From Strongylocentrotus purpuratus (lineage: Eukaryota; Echinodermata; Echinoidea; Camarodonta; Strongylocentrotidae), in assembly GCF_000002235.5 (NCBI RefSeq), contig NW_022145551.1, forward strand, positions 1,841,001-1,905,000: a DNA stretch of 64,000 bases, given 5' to 3'. The translations under genes were made by a program, and so were the position numbers. Below, in pieces: positions 36,097 to 48,048 of this stretch; the stretch's first letter is position 1; each line of letters starts with the position of its first letter. Below the pieces are notes generated by a model, which searched no databases, had not been told where the DNA came from, and saw only the letters and a list, made by a program, of their open reading frames with translations.

Positions 36097-36558
36097 AGAT
36101 ACTAAGTCCCTTTTGTCCAATCTGTGAAATTTAAACATTAGCAGTGTCCTGGTATTCAAATTATGCAATGAAGGAAACCTATTTACTTTCTAGACTTCCC
36201 TGTTGAACACTATATTGAGTTACTTGGTAAATATTCACATGAGCTGTAACAGGAAAATGAGCATTTGCCTACATCAATAACCCACTATACTTGTAATGGC
36301 CCAAAGTAAACTGATTGAATCTTCGTGCAGCACAAAATGTACGACCATACGGTACAAGGGTCTGACAATCAGATTATTATTTAGGTAATTGCAATCAATT
36401 ATGTCGATTCGACAACTGATGGTCGAAATTTTCCCACAAAAAGCCATTTTCAAACCCTTTCGTTTTGAGGGAAGTTCTAAATAAGTATTGTCCTTCAAAT
36501 GCCGTTGGATTTTAACTTTTTCTTTTTCTGTAAAACCTGCAAATGGGGTATGGTACCT
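36097..36558 (-). mobile_element. TTAA-flanked non-autonomous DNA transposon, family D copy 2
   Basis: Inverse of 32983-33519, with TTAA at both ends (36093-36096 and 36559-36562). It starts 62 bp after the GPCR stop. A partial third copy (AGGTTCCATGTCCCATTTAC) starts right after, at 36563, sharing the same TTAA. Confidence 0.85.
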
Positions 36559-36562
36559 TTAA

Positions 36563-37608
36563 AGGTTCCATGTCCCATTTACAGGCCCCAACAATGAAAG
36601 ATCAAAGGTTAACATCAAAAGCATAACGTTTATACAGAACACTTAAAATAAAATTCCATAGTACATTCAGAAAGATATAACACAGCAATAATAGACGTCT
36701 CACAAACGAATACTCGTTTGCAAAATAATCATATATCATTAACCTAGTTCAACTGTATTGCCAATAGGAAAACATTGATTAATTCTCAATTATGTGAATA
36801 AATCATGACAATATTACAGATAATACACGTAATGTATTATGCTCGAATTATCTAGCTTATTCCATTCAACTATATACAATTGGGCAACACTAATAACAGT
36901 CAGTGTGAAATCTTGGCACACGTAAATATCCACAGTCTTTTAGCCTTGTATGATGTTCATAAACATTATGATTAATTATTAAGCCTACCTGAAGGTAAGA
37001 AGGTGCTAAGTTTTGAACGCATTTATATAACATTATAACGCGACTTAACTCAAACCGTTTGTCTTATGTTATCCCGTTAAGACTTGTGAACAAATCAGCC
37101 GACAGTGTGTCATATTAATTTTATGTATTGTTCAATATTATTCTTGCGGCCCTCTTCTGATTTTTTTGCAGCTTCGTTGTAAGGAAATGAAATCTGTTCG
37201 ACCATACAACAGCGTATAGTAATCAAATCGTGGCAACACTAGTCTGTTATAAAGTAACTTTAAAGATTGTTTAGGCAAAAAACTCTTTGCTCACTTTATT
37301 ATGCCAATGCATTGTGTCGATGTCACGTTTTTCCAATTTTTCACCGATTTTGAATGTAATTATTTCCTATTTCAATGTCATGCAGCTCTTGATGTCTTTA
37401 TATACATGATTTTGATTGGACGAAATGAAATTGAACTGAATTGAATTGAGTCACGTTCCGTCATAAGCTTAACAATTAAATCTCGTTAGATATCCATGGA
37501 CATGCATTTTTCTTATCCGCTGTTTACATACTGGTATGTGCTTGTTGATTATATTAATGAATAGAGTCAGCCACATATACCAAGCAACATCAACATTATC
37601 TATATCTT
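36563..37608. other. no gene recognised
   Basis: Begins with a truncated family D end. The rest is AT-rich intergenic sequence. The ATTGAATTGAATTG-like word near 37430 resembles one near 34500 and suggests a further small repeat or LINE tail. Confidence 0.35.
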
Positions 37609-39245
37609 TTATATTAAAGGAGTACTTCTCCATTCACTGTAAAATTTCTCCTCGTCGAGATTTTTAAACGAGCGAAATTCTGCATATTCAGTTTTTGTAT
37701 TGATTTTTGCACTGAAATCGCCCATCGTATAGACCAAATAATGATCTTTTATGCTAGTTTCAAACATTACCCACTCATTGTAAAGTTCTTTATCTGATAA
37801 TATCAAATCAATTAAAGTAGAAGAGGTATTTGTACCTCTTGTGGCAGTATCATTAGCTGACTTAGCCCGGGCGTACATATTTGTATAAAACATTATCTTT
37901 GCAGCATTCACAATATGTTGGTGTGGTAAACAATCACAATTGAAATCACGTAATATAATACAGCTCATAGCTTCCGAAAGAGCAGAGTCCAAAAGTTCCG
38001 ACTAATTCTTTAAAGAAATCAACGTGAGAATTTGGAGGCCTGTAAAACTGCCCAACCAGGATGGGAGACTTAATATTTGAATGATGCAATTCAAACCAAA
38101 GGCATTCTAAAGTAGATGAAAAGAAGTCATCCCTTCTTTTATAATTGAACCTCTTAGATATACTCTGTTGGTCATAATGGTGGAATAATTATTTTTACCC
38201 CAATTTATTGATTGATTTGGACAATGATTTATTCCTAATAGATCTAGATAATAGTATGCATTCTCAGATTTTGTTGAATGACAATTAGGGAGTGTTTGTT
38301 TTGCGTGACTGCTAAAGCATGTGTGTGCTACAACTAGGGGACCTACGTCACTAAGTCATAACTGACAGTAATGGGGATTAATACATCATAAAAGGGCACT
38401 AATATAGCACATTGACACGGTTTTGATCCTGGGGGCTCACAGTAACGAGGCCATTGCTTAGCCAATGAATCATGACTGTACGCAGCGGGCGCTAGGGTAC
38501 GTCGACGCCCCCACAAAAACCAAAAAACAAAGAAAATGCAATAATTTTCCAATAATTCATTGCATTTTGCCCCAACCCCCAACCTTAAAAAATCCTCTAT
38601 GTGGGCATGCCTTGAACCATAATGCATGGCCCTACAGAGGAATTTTTCCTGTTGGGGACTGGGGGGAAAATGCAATGAATTATTGAAAATTATTGCATTT
38701 TCTTTTTTTTTTTTTTTTTTTTTTGTGGGGGCGTCGACGTATCCTAGCGCCCGCTGCGTACAGTCATGATTCATTGGTTTAGCAATGGCCTCGTTACTGT
38801 GAGCCCCCAGGATCAAAACCGTGTCGATGTGCTATATTAGTGCCCTTTTATAAGGCATTAATCCCCAATACTGTCAGTTATGACTTAAGGACGTATAGGT
38901 CCCTTAGTTGATTAGCATAGTAGCACATACATGCTTTAGCAGTCACGCAAAACAAACACTCCCCAATTGTTATTCAATAAAGTCTGAGAATGTATACTAT
39001 TATCTAGATTCAATAGGAATAAATCATTGTCAAAATCATTCAATAAATTAGGGTAAAATATTTATTCCACCATTATGACCAACAGTGTATATACAGCCAC
39101 ACCACCACCATGTCTTGTACGGTCTCTACGTAATAAAATATAATCATCTATAATTATGTACAATTCAGAATCATCAATCTTAGCAACTAAGCTATGAATA
39201 TTCAAATGAGCAAATTTTAAACCCCCGTTTCTATACGGAGGAACT
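37609..39245 (-). mobile_element. LINE endonuclease fragment (CR1/Jockey-like), split by a foldback element
   Basis: On the minus strand 39245-39087 gives LKFAHLNIHSLVAKIDD and RHGGGVAVYT. After the insertion, 38160-37980 gives YKRRDDFFSSTLECLWFEL and ILVGQFYRPPNSHVDFFKEL. Then 37992-37609 gives LRDFNCDCLPH, TNTSSTLIDLILSD and the DH pair in IKDHYLVY. These are APE endonuclease motifs. No RT follows. A different family from the LINE at 12.6-17 kb judging by sequence. Confidence 0.8.
38165..39086. mobile_element. 0.92-kb palindromic foldback element
   Basis: Two arms of about 400 bp are inverted copies: CTGTTGGTCATAATGGTGGA at the left, complement at 39063-39084. Identity continues inward through GGGAGTGTTTGTTTTGCGTG and GTACGCAGCGGGCGC to a short A/T-rich centre near 38600-38690. 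Flanks GATATACT and GTATATAC suggest an imperfect 8-bp target duplication. Removing it rejoins the LINE endonuclease frame. No ORF. Confidence 0.8.
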
Positions 39246-39949
39246 GAGCCACCTTCTAAGTATGTATGTTATTACCAAGGGCGTATCGAGTGAGGGGGGG
39301 GGGGGGGGGGTTTTGAGCCAAAACAAAAAAACAAGAATACTTGCCGGGGGGGGGAGGTATACGTTAAATGTTATTTTTGCATATTTCCTATTTAATCACG
39401 TTGATATTTTCAAACCTTTAACGCAATTTGATTACTGTTTTTGTCATTATTCTTTTTCTTGCCACAACTGGCACTGTACAAAGCACTAGTAATATAAGCT
39501 GTCATTTGTATACCAGATCATGACAAATCATGTCTGCGGACGTTGTTTGCTTTAGCCGGCATGGCAGGGAGAATCAAAAGCTCTACTCTTCTATTTGAAG
39601 CTTTGTTCAGTATAGTTGTTGATTTATTGCGGTGCATTAATTATATTACTCATTAAAAGACAGATATATGTTTCAGTTCATGTTGTAGTGTCGTTCATGA
39701 TTTATGGTGCATCGTTTATATCTGTGAGTGTGTCCGATATCCTCGTAAAAAGCTGTAAATATGAGTTCAAGATCTATCAAAATGATTGTACTCTTCATAG
39801 AGAAAAGGTAAAGAAACAATTTATAGAACCAGCGCTTAAAGGGGAAGTCCGCCTTGGTAATATGTTTTTTTAATATAAGGAGAAAAATTGAAAGAACTGA
39901 TCAGTGAAGGTTGGTGAAAAATCGGATTAAAGCTTATCTGCCGTAGTTT

Positions 39950-40116
39950 ATAGAAGGGATTAGACTGCCCTGCAAGGTCACTGGACAGGACATCTCATCA
40001 ACTCAGCTCTCAGTTAACATAAGAAAAGAGGATCATGGGGGACCAATGGTCACCGATTAGTCATTGTTTGTTATATAGAGGGCGCAAGTAGCTACAAGTA
40101 GTGCAGTGGGCCTTTA
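39950..40116 (+). repeat. dispersed repeat family C, copy 2
   Basis: Shares GGGATTAGAC...AACATAAGAAAAGAGGATC...TATATAGAGGGCGCAAGTA with 43470-43645 and the complement of 29836-30145. The element may begin at TTAAAGGGGAAGTCCGCC near 39837. Confidence 0.65.
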
Positions 40117-41099
40117 AAAAAAAAGTTATTGATTTTTTTAAATCCATACAAATTGGCAACGCGGTCTCTGAATATGATGTGCACCCTCTCACATTTGATC
40201 ATTATTTTGTCATTAAATTCCATTTGATTCTTCATGCCTATCTCGATCATATATGACGGATAACCTGTTCTTTCATTCACACCAATGTAAGTTTACTATT
40301 CCATTAACATTCAGAAGAAATGGAGATTTTTGGTGATTCTGTCATTCAGATCAGTGGTGAATTGTGAAGGGATGACATTACAATCGTTTGACCTCATTGC
40401 CAATTTTTCAGAAAGATTTCATGATGTTAATGATTTTGAAAGGTTCATAACTTTCTTGTTTGTTATCCGATTTTATTTCTTCAAACTTTCACTGAATTGT
40501 TTCTCAAATTGTTCTGCTTCTATATTAAAACCTTTTTTTATATCGGGGTAGACTTTCCCTTTTAAACAAAATGAAGGATAATTATGTATTTTCCTCCATT
40601 AGCTTAATTTGCTTATAGTTATAGTTCGTTTACTTTTTTTGAAAAGTGGGTATTAGGGTTCGGTCGAGAGAGTTTATTAACATTTTCAGATGAGAGACCA
40701 TCAACTACATACATTTCTTTATTTAAAAAAAAAAAAAAAAAAGTATTCAAAATAATACTAAAAGATAGTAAAAACAAAATGTTGATACATGTAATAGATA
40801 TATTTGTTTTGTTCCTGCCCAGGTTAGTAACATGGTGTTTTGTACAAGCCTAGTTTTATGCATTTAACATACATTTTCTATTCTCACGCGAGCTAAAAGC
40901 GACACTGAAGTGATGACATTTCTGCCCTGGCTTACCGTTTCAAGGAGATTCGATCAAAGAGTGCTATGTCCTTCGAAGGGACGTACGTTTATTGCACAGC
41001 GCCATCTCATGGTCAACTTGCCAACTTCGCAGACAGCATTTTGTTTTCTTCTTCTTTCACCATGCTCTCACCCACTGGCGAACTGATGGAAGGGTGGGG

Positions 41100-41109
41100 G
41101 TGCAGTTAC

Positions 41110-41140
<31 letters not shown>

Positions 41141-41160
41141 AAAAAAAAAAAAAAAACTGT
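41100..41160. repeat. poly-C/poly-A run next to a GGGTGGGGGTGCAGTTA terminus
   Basis: About 20 C then more than 25 A. It marks another CAGTGGCGAA-type element end (ACTGGCGAACTGATGG near 41075). Confidence 0.6.
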
Positions 41161-41299
41161 AAACGTGTTTGTTTTTTTCTAATTCGATACCAGTGATTAA
41201 CAAAATGTTGATGAAATGACATGATTTTCCAAGATTTTTTTTCTCACTTTTTGGGTAAATTGTTCTTTTTTATGCGTTTGTTTGAAAATCCATTAAAAG

Positions 41300-41850
41300 G
41301 CAAACGATATTTATTTAGAAGCCTAAGAGTCAGAGCCCGCGAAACGGCGGAGCTCCGTGGGGCTCAAGCCCACACCCACCCCTTTGAAAAATAAGGTTAA
41401 AGAGAAATATAAAGAAAGTAAGAATAGTGATCTGCCAGTGTCATAAAATGAGGTATCAAAATTTGCTTATACAACCATAATTAAATGTCTACAAAACCTA
41501 AGCTTGCGGGGCCCCGCCCTCTGGACCTCACGCTATTTAGTAACCAGCCAGTGTCACAAATAAACTATCAAAATATGCTCATCTGACCATAATTAATGCC
41601 TTAAACCCATGCCTTCCAGGGGCTCTACCCCCTGGACCCCAAAGTGGGCCCCTGAATGTTCCTCAGACCATAAAGCCCCTGTGCCTCACGCCAAGTTACG
41701 CTCCACTCCCTTCACTTTACCTGATCGTAAATAGTATTCCCCCCCCCCGCCCACTTTTAAAAACTTTCAGCGTGGCCTGCATATGTAAGAGTATGGTGGC
41801 AATGCAAAAAAAATCTCCCCCCCCCCCCCCTTATGCTCATTACGCCACTG
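41300..41850 (+). mobile_element. dispersed repeat with internal tandem units, copy 2
   Basis: Same structure and orientation as 18290-18910, including AACTTTCAGCGTGGCCTGC and the terminal GCTCATTACGCCACTGCT. CT-rich sequence follows to about 42110. Confidence 0.65.
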
Positions 41851-42689
41851 CTCTGACCCTATGTCTCTAATTGTATACCTCTTCCCTTATCTGTCTTGGC
41901 ATCACCACCTCTTTCCTTTTCCCTCCTCTCTCTGTACCGTCTTTAATTCTGCCGTTCTTCTCCCCCTTCCCCTCTCTCCATCTGTGCCCTCTCTCGTTCT
42001 TCTCCCCCCCCCCAATTCTCTCTCTTTCTACCCCCCTTGCCATCGCTCTCAAATTGATACCCCTCTCCTCTTTCTTCTCTTCCGCCCCCTCTCTTTCTCT
42101 CAGACATACATACGCATGTACATTGTACCTACCCATAGACAGGTACAAAACCACCCAAATCAAGCACATACTAAATCACTCAGTATTTCTTCTATAATCT
42201 CAACCGATTCTTTTACTTGGTTTTCTTCTACATAACTCTTCCCCGTTACAACAAGAAAAGAAGAATATACAGAGGTTTTACTATTAGATAAAAGAAATTT
42301 CTTTCTTGCAATTTAATTAAAATTATCATGGATCTGTTTCTGGAATCTAGAAACAGCCCCATTCCAGGTTAGTTATAGCTTTCTCATCCAATCACCTTAG
42401 CCGCAACTAAAATCATAAAAAATATAATTGTTACATATCGACCATCACAATTCTCTTACTAGTTTTTAAGAAGAAAAAAAAGATAGTTTATCAGACATGC
42501 TAAATATGATTAAAAATAGCGCATGACAATAACAAAATTATGACCTTATACGCTGGTATGCAAACCACACGAGTATGATATAAATTGTTAAAAAAGTAGC
42601 ATGTCTATCGATGCGCATGTTACTCAGGAATCATGATTGGTCTCTCCCATCATCTTGGTGTACATGTCCTATTTGATGATCATTGATAT

Positions 42690-43260
42690 CTGAAAGTGGT
42701 GTGACCAAAGGACCATGTCTGGTCCCTCATTTATTCTTTCGTGGGTGCATCTTGTTGTGCACTGCCTGTTGTATAATCGCTGTGCTTTTATCAACCTCTG
42801 AATATGGTGTGACCCAAGGATCATGTCTGGCCACTCATTTATTCATTTGTGGATACTGTATGTTGCTGTGCATTGCCTGTTGTATAATCGCTGTGCTTTT
42901 ATCGACCTCTGAATATGGTGTGACTCAAGGATCATGTCAGGTCTCTCATTTATTCATTTGTGGATACATGTTGCTGTGCATTGCCTGTTGTATAATCGCT
43001 GTGCTTCGTTCAACCTCTGAATATGGTGTGACCCACGGATCAGGTCTTGTCCCTTGTTTATTTATTCACAGTCACATTTTGTCATGTTGTCTGCCTTGGG
43101 TGATTACTGTTCTTGTATTGATCTCCGGAAGTGGTGTGACCCAAGGCTCATGTCAGGTCCCTCGTTTATTTATTCTGTCACATCTTGTTGTGTTGCCTGT
43201 CCTGGGTGAATACTGTTCTTTGATTGATCTATGTCTGGTCCTTTGCTTCATCATTCATGG
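42690..43260. repeat. about 110-bp minisatellite, 5-6 diverged copies
   Basis: Unit carries ATGGTGTGACCCAAGGATCA, TTTATTCATTTGTGG, GCTGTGCATTGCCTGTTG and TATAATCGCTGTGCTT. One frame stays open across it (216 codons), but the residues simply echo the DNA repeat, so I do not call a gene. Confidence 0.75.
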
Positions 43261-43469
43261 TTACGTCTTGTTGTGTTGGCTGTTGTGTTGGCTGTTGAGT
43301 TATCATTGCTCTCTTCTTGGGTTGTATGTATGAACCCATACCCGCTGCGGCTTCAGCTTCTTTCTGTGTGTATGGTTCCATCTCTAGGGCCTTCAATCTG
43401 GGTTCGGAGGGAAAATGAAAAAGCGACAGAAAATCAAAAGATGCATACATATAGACATTCATTAAAACT

Positions 43470-43645
43470 TATCTGTAATAGTGTACAGGAGGGATTAGAC
43501 CAAACTGCAAGGTGGTTATCTCATCAAATCAGCTCTCACTTAACATAAGAAAAAGAGGATCATGGGGGACCAATGGTCACTGATTAGGTATCGTTTGTTA
43601 TATAGAGGGCGCAAGTACCTATAAGTAGTGCAGGGGGACTTCAAA
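43470..43645 (+). repeat. dispersed repeat family C, copy 3
   Basis: Close match to 39950-40116: GGGATTAGAC, AACATAAGAAAAAGAGGATC, ATGGGGGACCAATGGTCAC and TATATAGAGGGCGCAAGTA. Confidence 0.65.
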
Positions 43646-44380
43646 TAATCAAAAGTAAATTCTATTGACAGACACCCGGGGGGGGGGGGGGGTTCACAAA
43701 TAATAAGGGAATAGGAAATAAGAATGATTTGAATTGACTTTCCATACCTCTTAAAATAAATTTTACAAAAAAAAATTCAAAGATGCTTACAGCTTTCCAT
43801 GATTGATAAATCCAGTTTAGAGATAAGTTCAACTTAGGATCTTTGTGAAACAGCCCCCAGGTGTCCGAGGAAAACAAACCTTTACAGATAGGGGAACTTT
43901 CTATACAGGTGGTTCCTAGTTTCACTGTAGATACATGTACATGTACATGTACTATAATGTACACATATACAGGTACATGTACGTAGTTTGAAACAATTGT
44001 ACTCTAATGGCAAGAGGCATGCGTCAGTCAGTTTACAGGTCATACTCAAATTCATCACTCAAATTCTGTCATATACAAATCTTGCAGTAAAATGCCCGAT
44101 GTGAAATCTGAGCAAAAGAAAATGTAGGCGACACAGAGTCTCTGACACATTTCTGAGAACTAGACTTGACTTCTTGCAAAAACATCTGATAATCTGCATC
44201 TTTGATTCTTGATATGTCCTTAGACAAGGGGCAGCACCTTGTATCCTTCGGAAACTGCACTATCAAAACAGAATTATTTTTCACTATTATTACTACATCA
44301 TGTATCTTCATGAACACCACTTGATTTTTTAAAGAAAAACAAGAAGACAAAGACAAAAAAAAAAAAGATTCTCTTCCTTC

Positions 44381-44545
44381 TAGGCTAGGAATATTGTGTC
44401 ATTTTTTAGGTAAACGTCAAACAAATTGCAATAGAATTTTTTTCACCGGAATGCATTTCAGTAAGGTCCCCAAAATGACATACTAAAAGTCCAAACAAAT
44501 CCAAGTAGTGGAAGTGTGCCTAATTTGCATAAATCCAAAATGGCC
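44381..44545 (+). repeat. left terminal inverted repeat of the 7-kb transposon
   Basis: Pairs with 51277-51431. Ends internally at AAATCCAAAATGGC, a word repeated at 44706-44722 and in complement twice at the right end (51100-51125 and 51278-51300). Confidence 0.85.
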
Positions 44546-45722
44546 GCTTTTTCGAAGATTTTCACCGATATCGAGTTGCATTTCTTATCATAGGTAATTG
44601 TTTTGGCACTTTAAAGCACACATTTCACATTTATATGAATGTAATATGGTGTATATATCATATACAGAAGTACATCTTGTTTAATTGTGCATCGCAGCAT
44701 TCATAAATCCAAAATGGCCGCCAATATACTAAGATTTACACATAGGTTTTGTCATATGTTTCAACTTGTAGAGCTGTTGAGGCACTAATAGAGTTGGAAA
44801 AGTAATCTGCTGTACATTTGTAATCAACTAAAATACCCATATGCTACATGTACATCACACACCTCAAACAAACCCCTTCGCACACTCACACCCACACCCA
44901 CACCCACACAGTCTAACATGTAATTTATGTTCAGTTTATCCCCTTTGCAGATTATATTATTTCATTATGCATGCACTAGACTATAACTAGACTGTATTAA
45001 ATAAAAACAAAAATAAAATATTCAGAAAACTAGCCCTTATGAGTATCCGACAAACACAAGAGCTGTTGGTAGGGCTACATGTACATGTATGTATAGGGGA
45101 GAGGCTTTACCTAGCCGCATGGTCGTTGGATTGGTTAGAAGTTGTTCACAGTGCAACAGTTTACTTTGGAGAGGTGAGAAACTTTCTCGATAGCTACAAA
45201 GGCAAGCCTACACACGTGCCTACAGCAATATGACGGGGGCTGTAGTTGCTGTAGCAGGGATTGACATGGACATAAACCATTTCAGAGGAACACATTATGA
45301 GTCTGATAAACGGTAAATTTAGCTATTTTATTAGATTTAGGCCAGCTATAGCCGTAGAAGATGTAAGGACTAAGGATTGCTCCAATGCTAGCGCTGGCCG
45401 GCCGGCTAGCGATGGCGCTAGCTTCATGGCCTTATTAGTCTTAGCGGCGGCATTGGATAGCCCTGTTGGGCCCTTCAAATGTGTTTGACAGAAAAGTATG
45501 GTGGATTTGAGATCTAGATCAGAGGGTCTTGACTAGGCTGCCTTACTAATATTTCAGTGTCAGTTGGTCAAGCCCCAAAACAATTATGTGAGCATCGTTC
45601 CTCTCCCATACACTCTCCCATACGTTTTGTGTATAATTTTAAGAATATTATTATTCTAGTCAAATGTCAGAAAGAATTTAGTGTCACTGAATTGCTCTTG
45701 TGATTTTTTTAGTTTCTGCATA

Positions 45723-46030
45723 AATGACCAATATATTGTGTTACTATCTGTTTCAATTGTATGCAGGTCCCAACTGTAGAATAGACATGTTACATCTATA
45801 TAGAATAGAAACCCTCATTTCAACTTGGGACATCCTTCAAATAGAAATGCAGGATAGGAGTCACCCTTCAACTGTAGAAGTCAAGCTTCCACCAGAGCAG
45901 TATTAGATACCGTTCAACTAGATAGAATGGACATTATTACTCCAAATGAATAAAGGACAATATACACCATCTAACTGTAGAATAGATACCTGCCAAGTTT
46001 AGAATAGGCACACTCCTCCAGAGCCCCGTT
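45723..46030 (+). repeat. degenerate internal repeat in the transposon leader
   Basis: Variants of CAACTGTAGAATAGACA recur about every 30-70 bp (45773, 45869, 45973 and others) between the left end and the first ORF. Possibly transposase-binding or promoter sequence; function unknown. Confidence 0.5.
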
Positions 46031-46143
46031 CAACAATGGAGTATAGACTTTTTCCAAGTGTACAGTATTCACAGCTGAAGTTTTATTGATCTTAACTGTA
46101 TATTAGATGTCATATCATTTGCCTTATATTAAGCATTTACACC

Positions 46144-48048
46144 ATGGAGTGCTGTTGTTTTTGCAATAAATCATTGAGTGATGGAGGGCCTACAGTTGAG
46201 CTAGGAGCTAAAGGCAGTGATGGAGTGAATCGTGCAAGCAAACAACGTGAAAGCAATATAAATGTACATCCTGGACAAGTTGTACATGTGAAATGCCGTC
46301 GAAACTACTGTGAACCAAATAGAATCGCAAAGGAGGTAGCATCAAAACATGTTAAAGTTGAAGAAGAACGTATAGGACTTCGTTCACTCCAACCACCCTT
46401 CGATTTCAGAAAGCACTGTATATTCTGTGGACAACCTGCTAAGTATGATGGGAAAAGGCGAGGATTTGACGTTTTCCCTGTCAGAACCAAAGAATTCCAG
46501 GACTCTGTTACACAGATATGCATACAAAGAAATGATACTTGGTCCCAAATTGTGTCTGGAAGACTTGCATCTATCAATGATCTTCCCGCAGCTGATGCTA
46601 TATACCATAAACAATGCATGGTGAACTTTAAAACTGACAAACAAATACCAAAGGTATACTCTGTGAGCACAAGCACTTCCAAAAAGGCTAAAACTGGCCG
46701 ACCTAAAGAGGAGGTGAAATTGACTGCATTCTTAAAAGTAGTTGAGTTCCTGGAGGAAAATGATGAGGAACAAACAACAGTAGTTGATCTCGTTACTAAG
46801 ATGCAACAGTATTTACTGGATACAGATCACGAGGCCTACAGTGTGGTATACATGAAAAACAAAATACAGGGGCACTTTGGTGAGAGAATCGTTATAACTG
46901 AACTGAACGGAAAGCATGATGTAGTTACATTTTGTAGCACAGTTAGTGCTATTCTGTATGAATTCCACAAGCAGCCAAAGGACAACACACCAGAGCAGGA
47001 GAAAATGAGGATTATAAAGACTGCTGCCTCGCTCATAAAGAATGACGTCAAGTTAAAGAAAATTGCAAGTGACGTTTACCCAACTCCTGCTGAAATGTCG
47101 TCTACCACTGCTGCACTTGCATTTCTCCCTGATTCCCTGCAATTGCTATTAAGGAACATGTTTGTTGGCAAAAAGGTAGATGTGAAACTGGCGTCTATTG
47201 GGCAAGCCATAATGCACGCAATACGGCCAAGGGTTCTCCTTGCTCCTCTCCAGCTTGGACTTGGAATACAAATGCATCATCAATTCTCGTCTCGCTTTCT
47301 GATCGACACACTGCATGCGCAATGCTTCTCCTGCTCTTATCAAGAGGTTAAGAAATATGAAAGAAGTGCAGCAGTTTCTCAAGGAACTGAACTACCAGGC
47401 TATGAACCAGGAGAGTGCATTCAGTATATTGCAGACAATGTCGACCATAATATCGACACTCTTGATGGATCAGGTACTTTCCACGGAATGGGCATCATGG
47501 CTACCAAAACCCCAGGGACAAAGTGCTGTAAGCCTGTACCTAGAGAAACGGTAACCGCTGAGGACATCGCTGCTGTTGGACGCATCAACATTGAATATTT
47601 CAAAGCATCTACAACTGTACAACCTCTGGTCTACCAGCCGATTGTGAATTGGGGAACAGAAGATCCAACATCAAACCTTGATGTGTTGTGGAAGACATCT
47701 TTACTCCTGCGGTCCCCAAGGCCTTCTTGGTCCGGAACGATGCAGATGGTAAACAAGGGCAACTACCCTGGACAGTCATCTGTTATGTTTCTCCCCATGA
47801 TTGACATGAATCCTAGTGATCCATCTTGTGTCTACTCCACTCTGCGTTTTGTCTGTGCCCATGCTAAACAGTATAATACTACACCTGTTCTGACTTTTGA
47901 TCAGTCGCTTTGGTGGAAGGCACTCACAATAATCAGGAGCCAGCCAAGTGACAGTGACTTGAAGCAGATCGTTCTGAGACTTGGAGGATTGCACACTGAA
48001 ATGAGCTTCCTGGGAAGTATAGGGCATTTGATGACCTTCTTGAAGTAG
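46144..48048 (+). CDS. transposase, N-terminal part: paired zinc modules and candidate RNase-H-like core
   Basis: 634 codons, start in a good Kozak context (ACCATGG). Module 1: C4-x2-C7 with H48-x2-C51. Module 2: C92-x2-C95 with H155-x2-C158, followed by a basic linker (KKAKTGRPK). Such CxxC...HxxC pairs fit DNA-binding zinc folds. Around 395-460 the conserved-looking block SQGTELPGY...YIADNVDHNIDTLDG gives D431/D434, and VLTFDQSLWWKA gives D586. With E321 of the next ORF (RGSGMSEIQR) these are my candidates for a D-D-E catalytic set split by a helical insertion, an inference from motif order. The ORF stops right after LGGLHTEMSFLGSIGHLM, in the middle of what appears to be a continuous domain, where the next ORF takes over. 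Confidence 0.75.
   Translation: MECCCFCNKSLSDGGPTVELGAKGSDGVNRASKQRESNINVHPGQVVHVKCRRNYCEPNRIAKEVASKHVKVEEERIGLRSLQPPFDFRKHCIFCGQPAKYDGKRRGFDVFPVRTKEFQDSVTQICIQRNDTWSQIVSGRLASINDLPAADAIYHKQCMVNFKTDKQIPKVYSVSTSTSKKAKTGRPKEEVKLTAFLKVVEFLEENDEEQTTVVDLVTKMQQYLLDTDHEAYSVVYMKNKIQGHFGERIVITELNGKHDVVTFCSTVSAILYEFHKQPKDNTPEQEKMRIIKTAASLIKNDVKLKKIASDVYPTPAEMSSTTAALAFLPDSLQLLLRNMFVGKKVDVKLASIGQAIMHAIRPRVLLAPLQLGLGIQMHHQFSSRFLIDTLHAQCFSCSYQEVKKYERSAAVSQGTELPGYEPGECIQYIADNVDHNIDTLDGSGTFHGMGIMATKTPGTKCCKPVPRETVTAEDIAAVGRINIEYFKASTTVQPLVYQPIVNWGTEDPTSNLDVLWKTSLLLRSPRPSWSGTMQMVNKGNYPGQSSVMFLPMIDMNPSDPSCVYSTLRFVCAHAKQYNTTPVLTFDQSLWWKALTIIRSQPSDSDLKQIVLRLGGLHTEMSFLGSIGHLMTFLK

Noticed and set aside
33084-36498. 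88- and 74-codon frames on either side of the GPCR
   Set aside because: They are matching parts of the two copies of a non-coding MITE.
42683-43333. 216-codon frame with repeated hydrophobic Cys-rich blocks
   Set aside because: Residues repeat because the DNA is a 110-bp minisatellite; no start context, no family.
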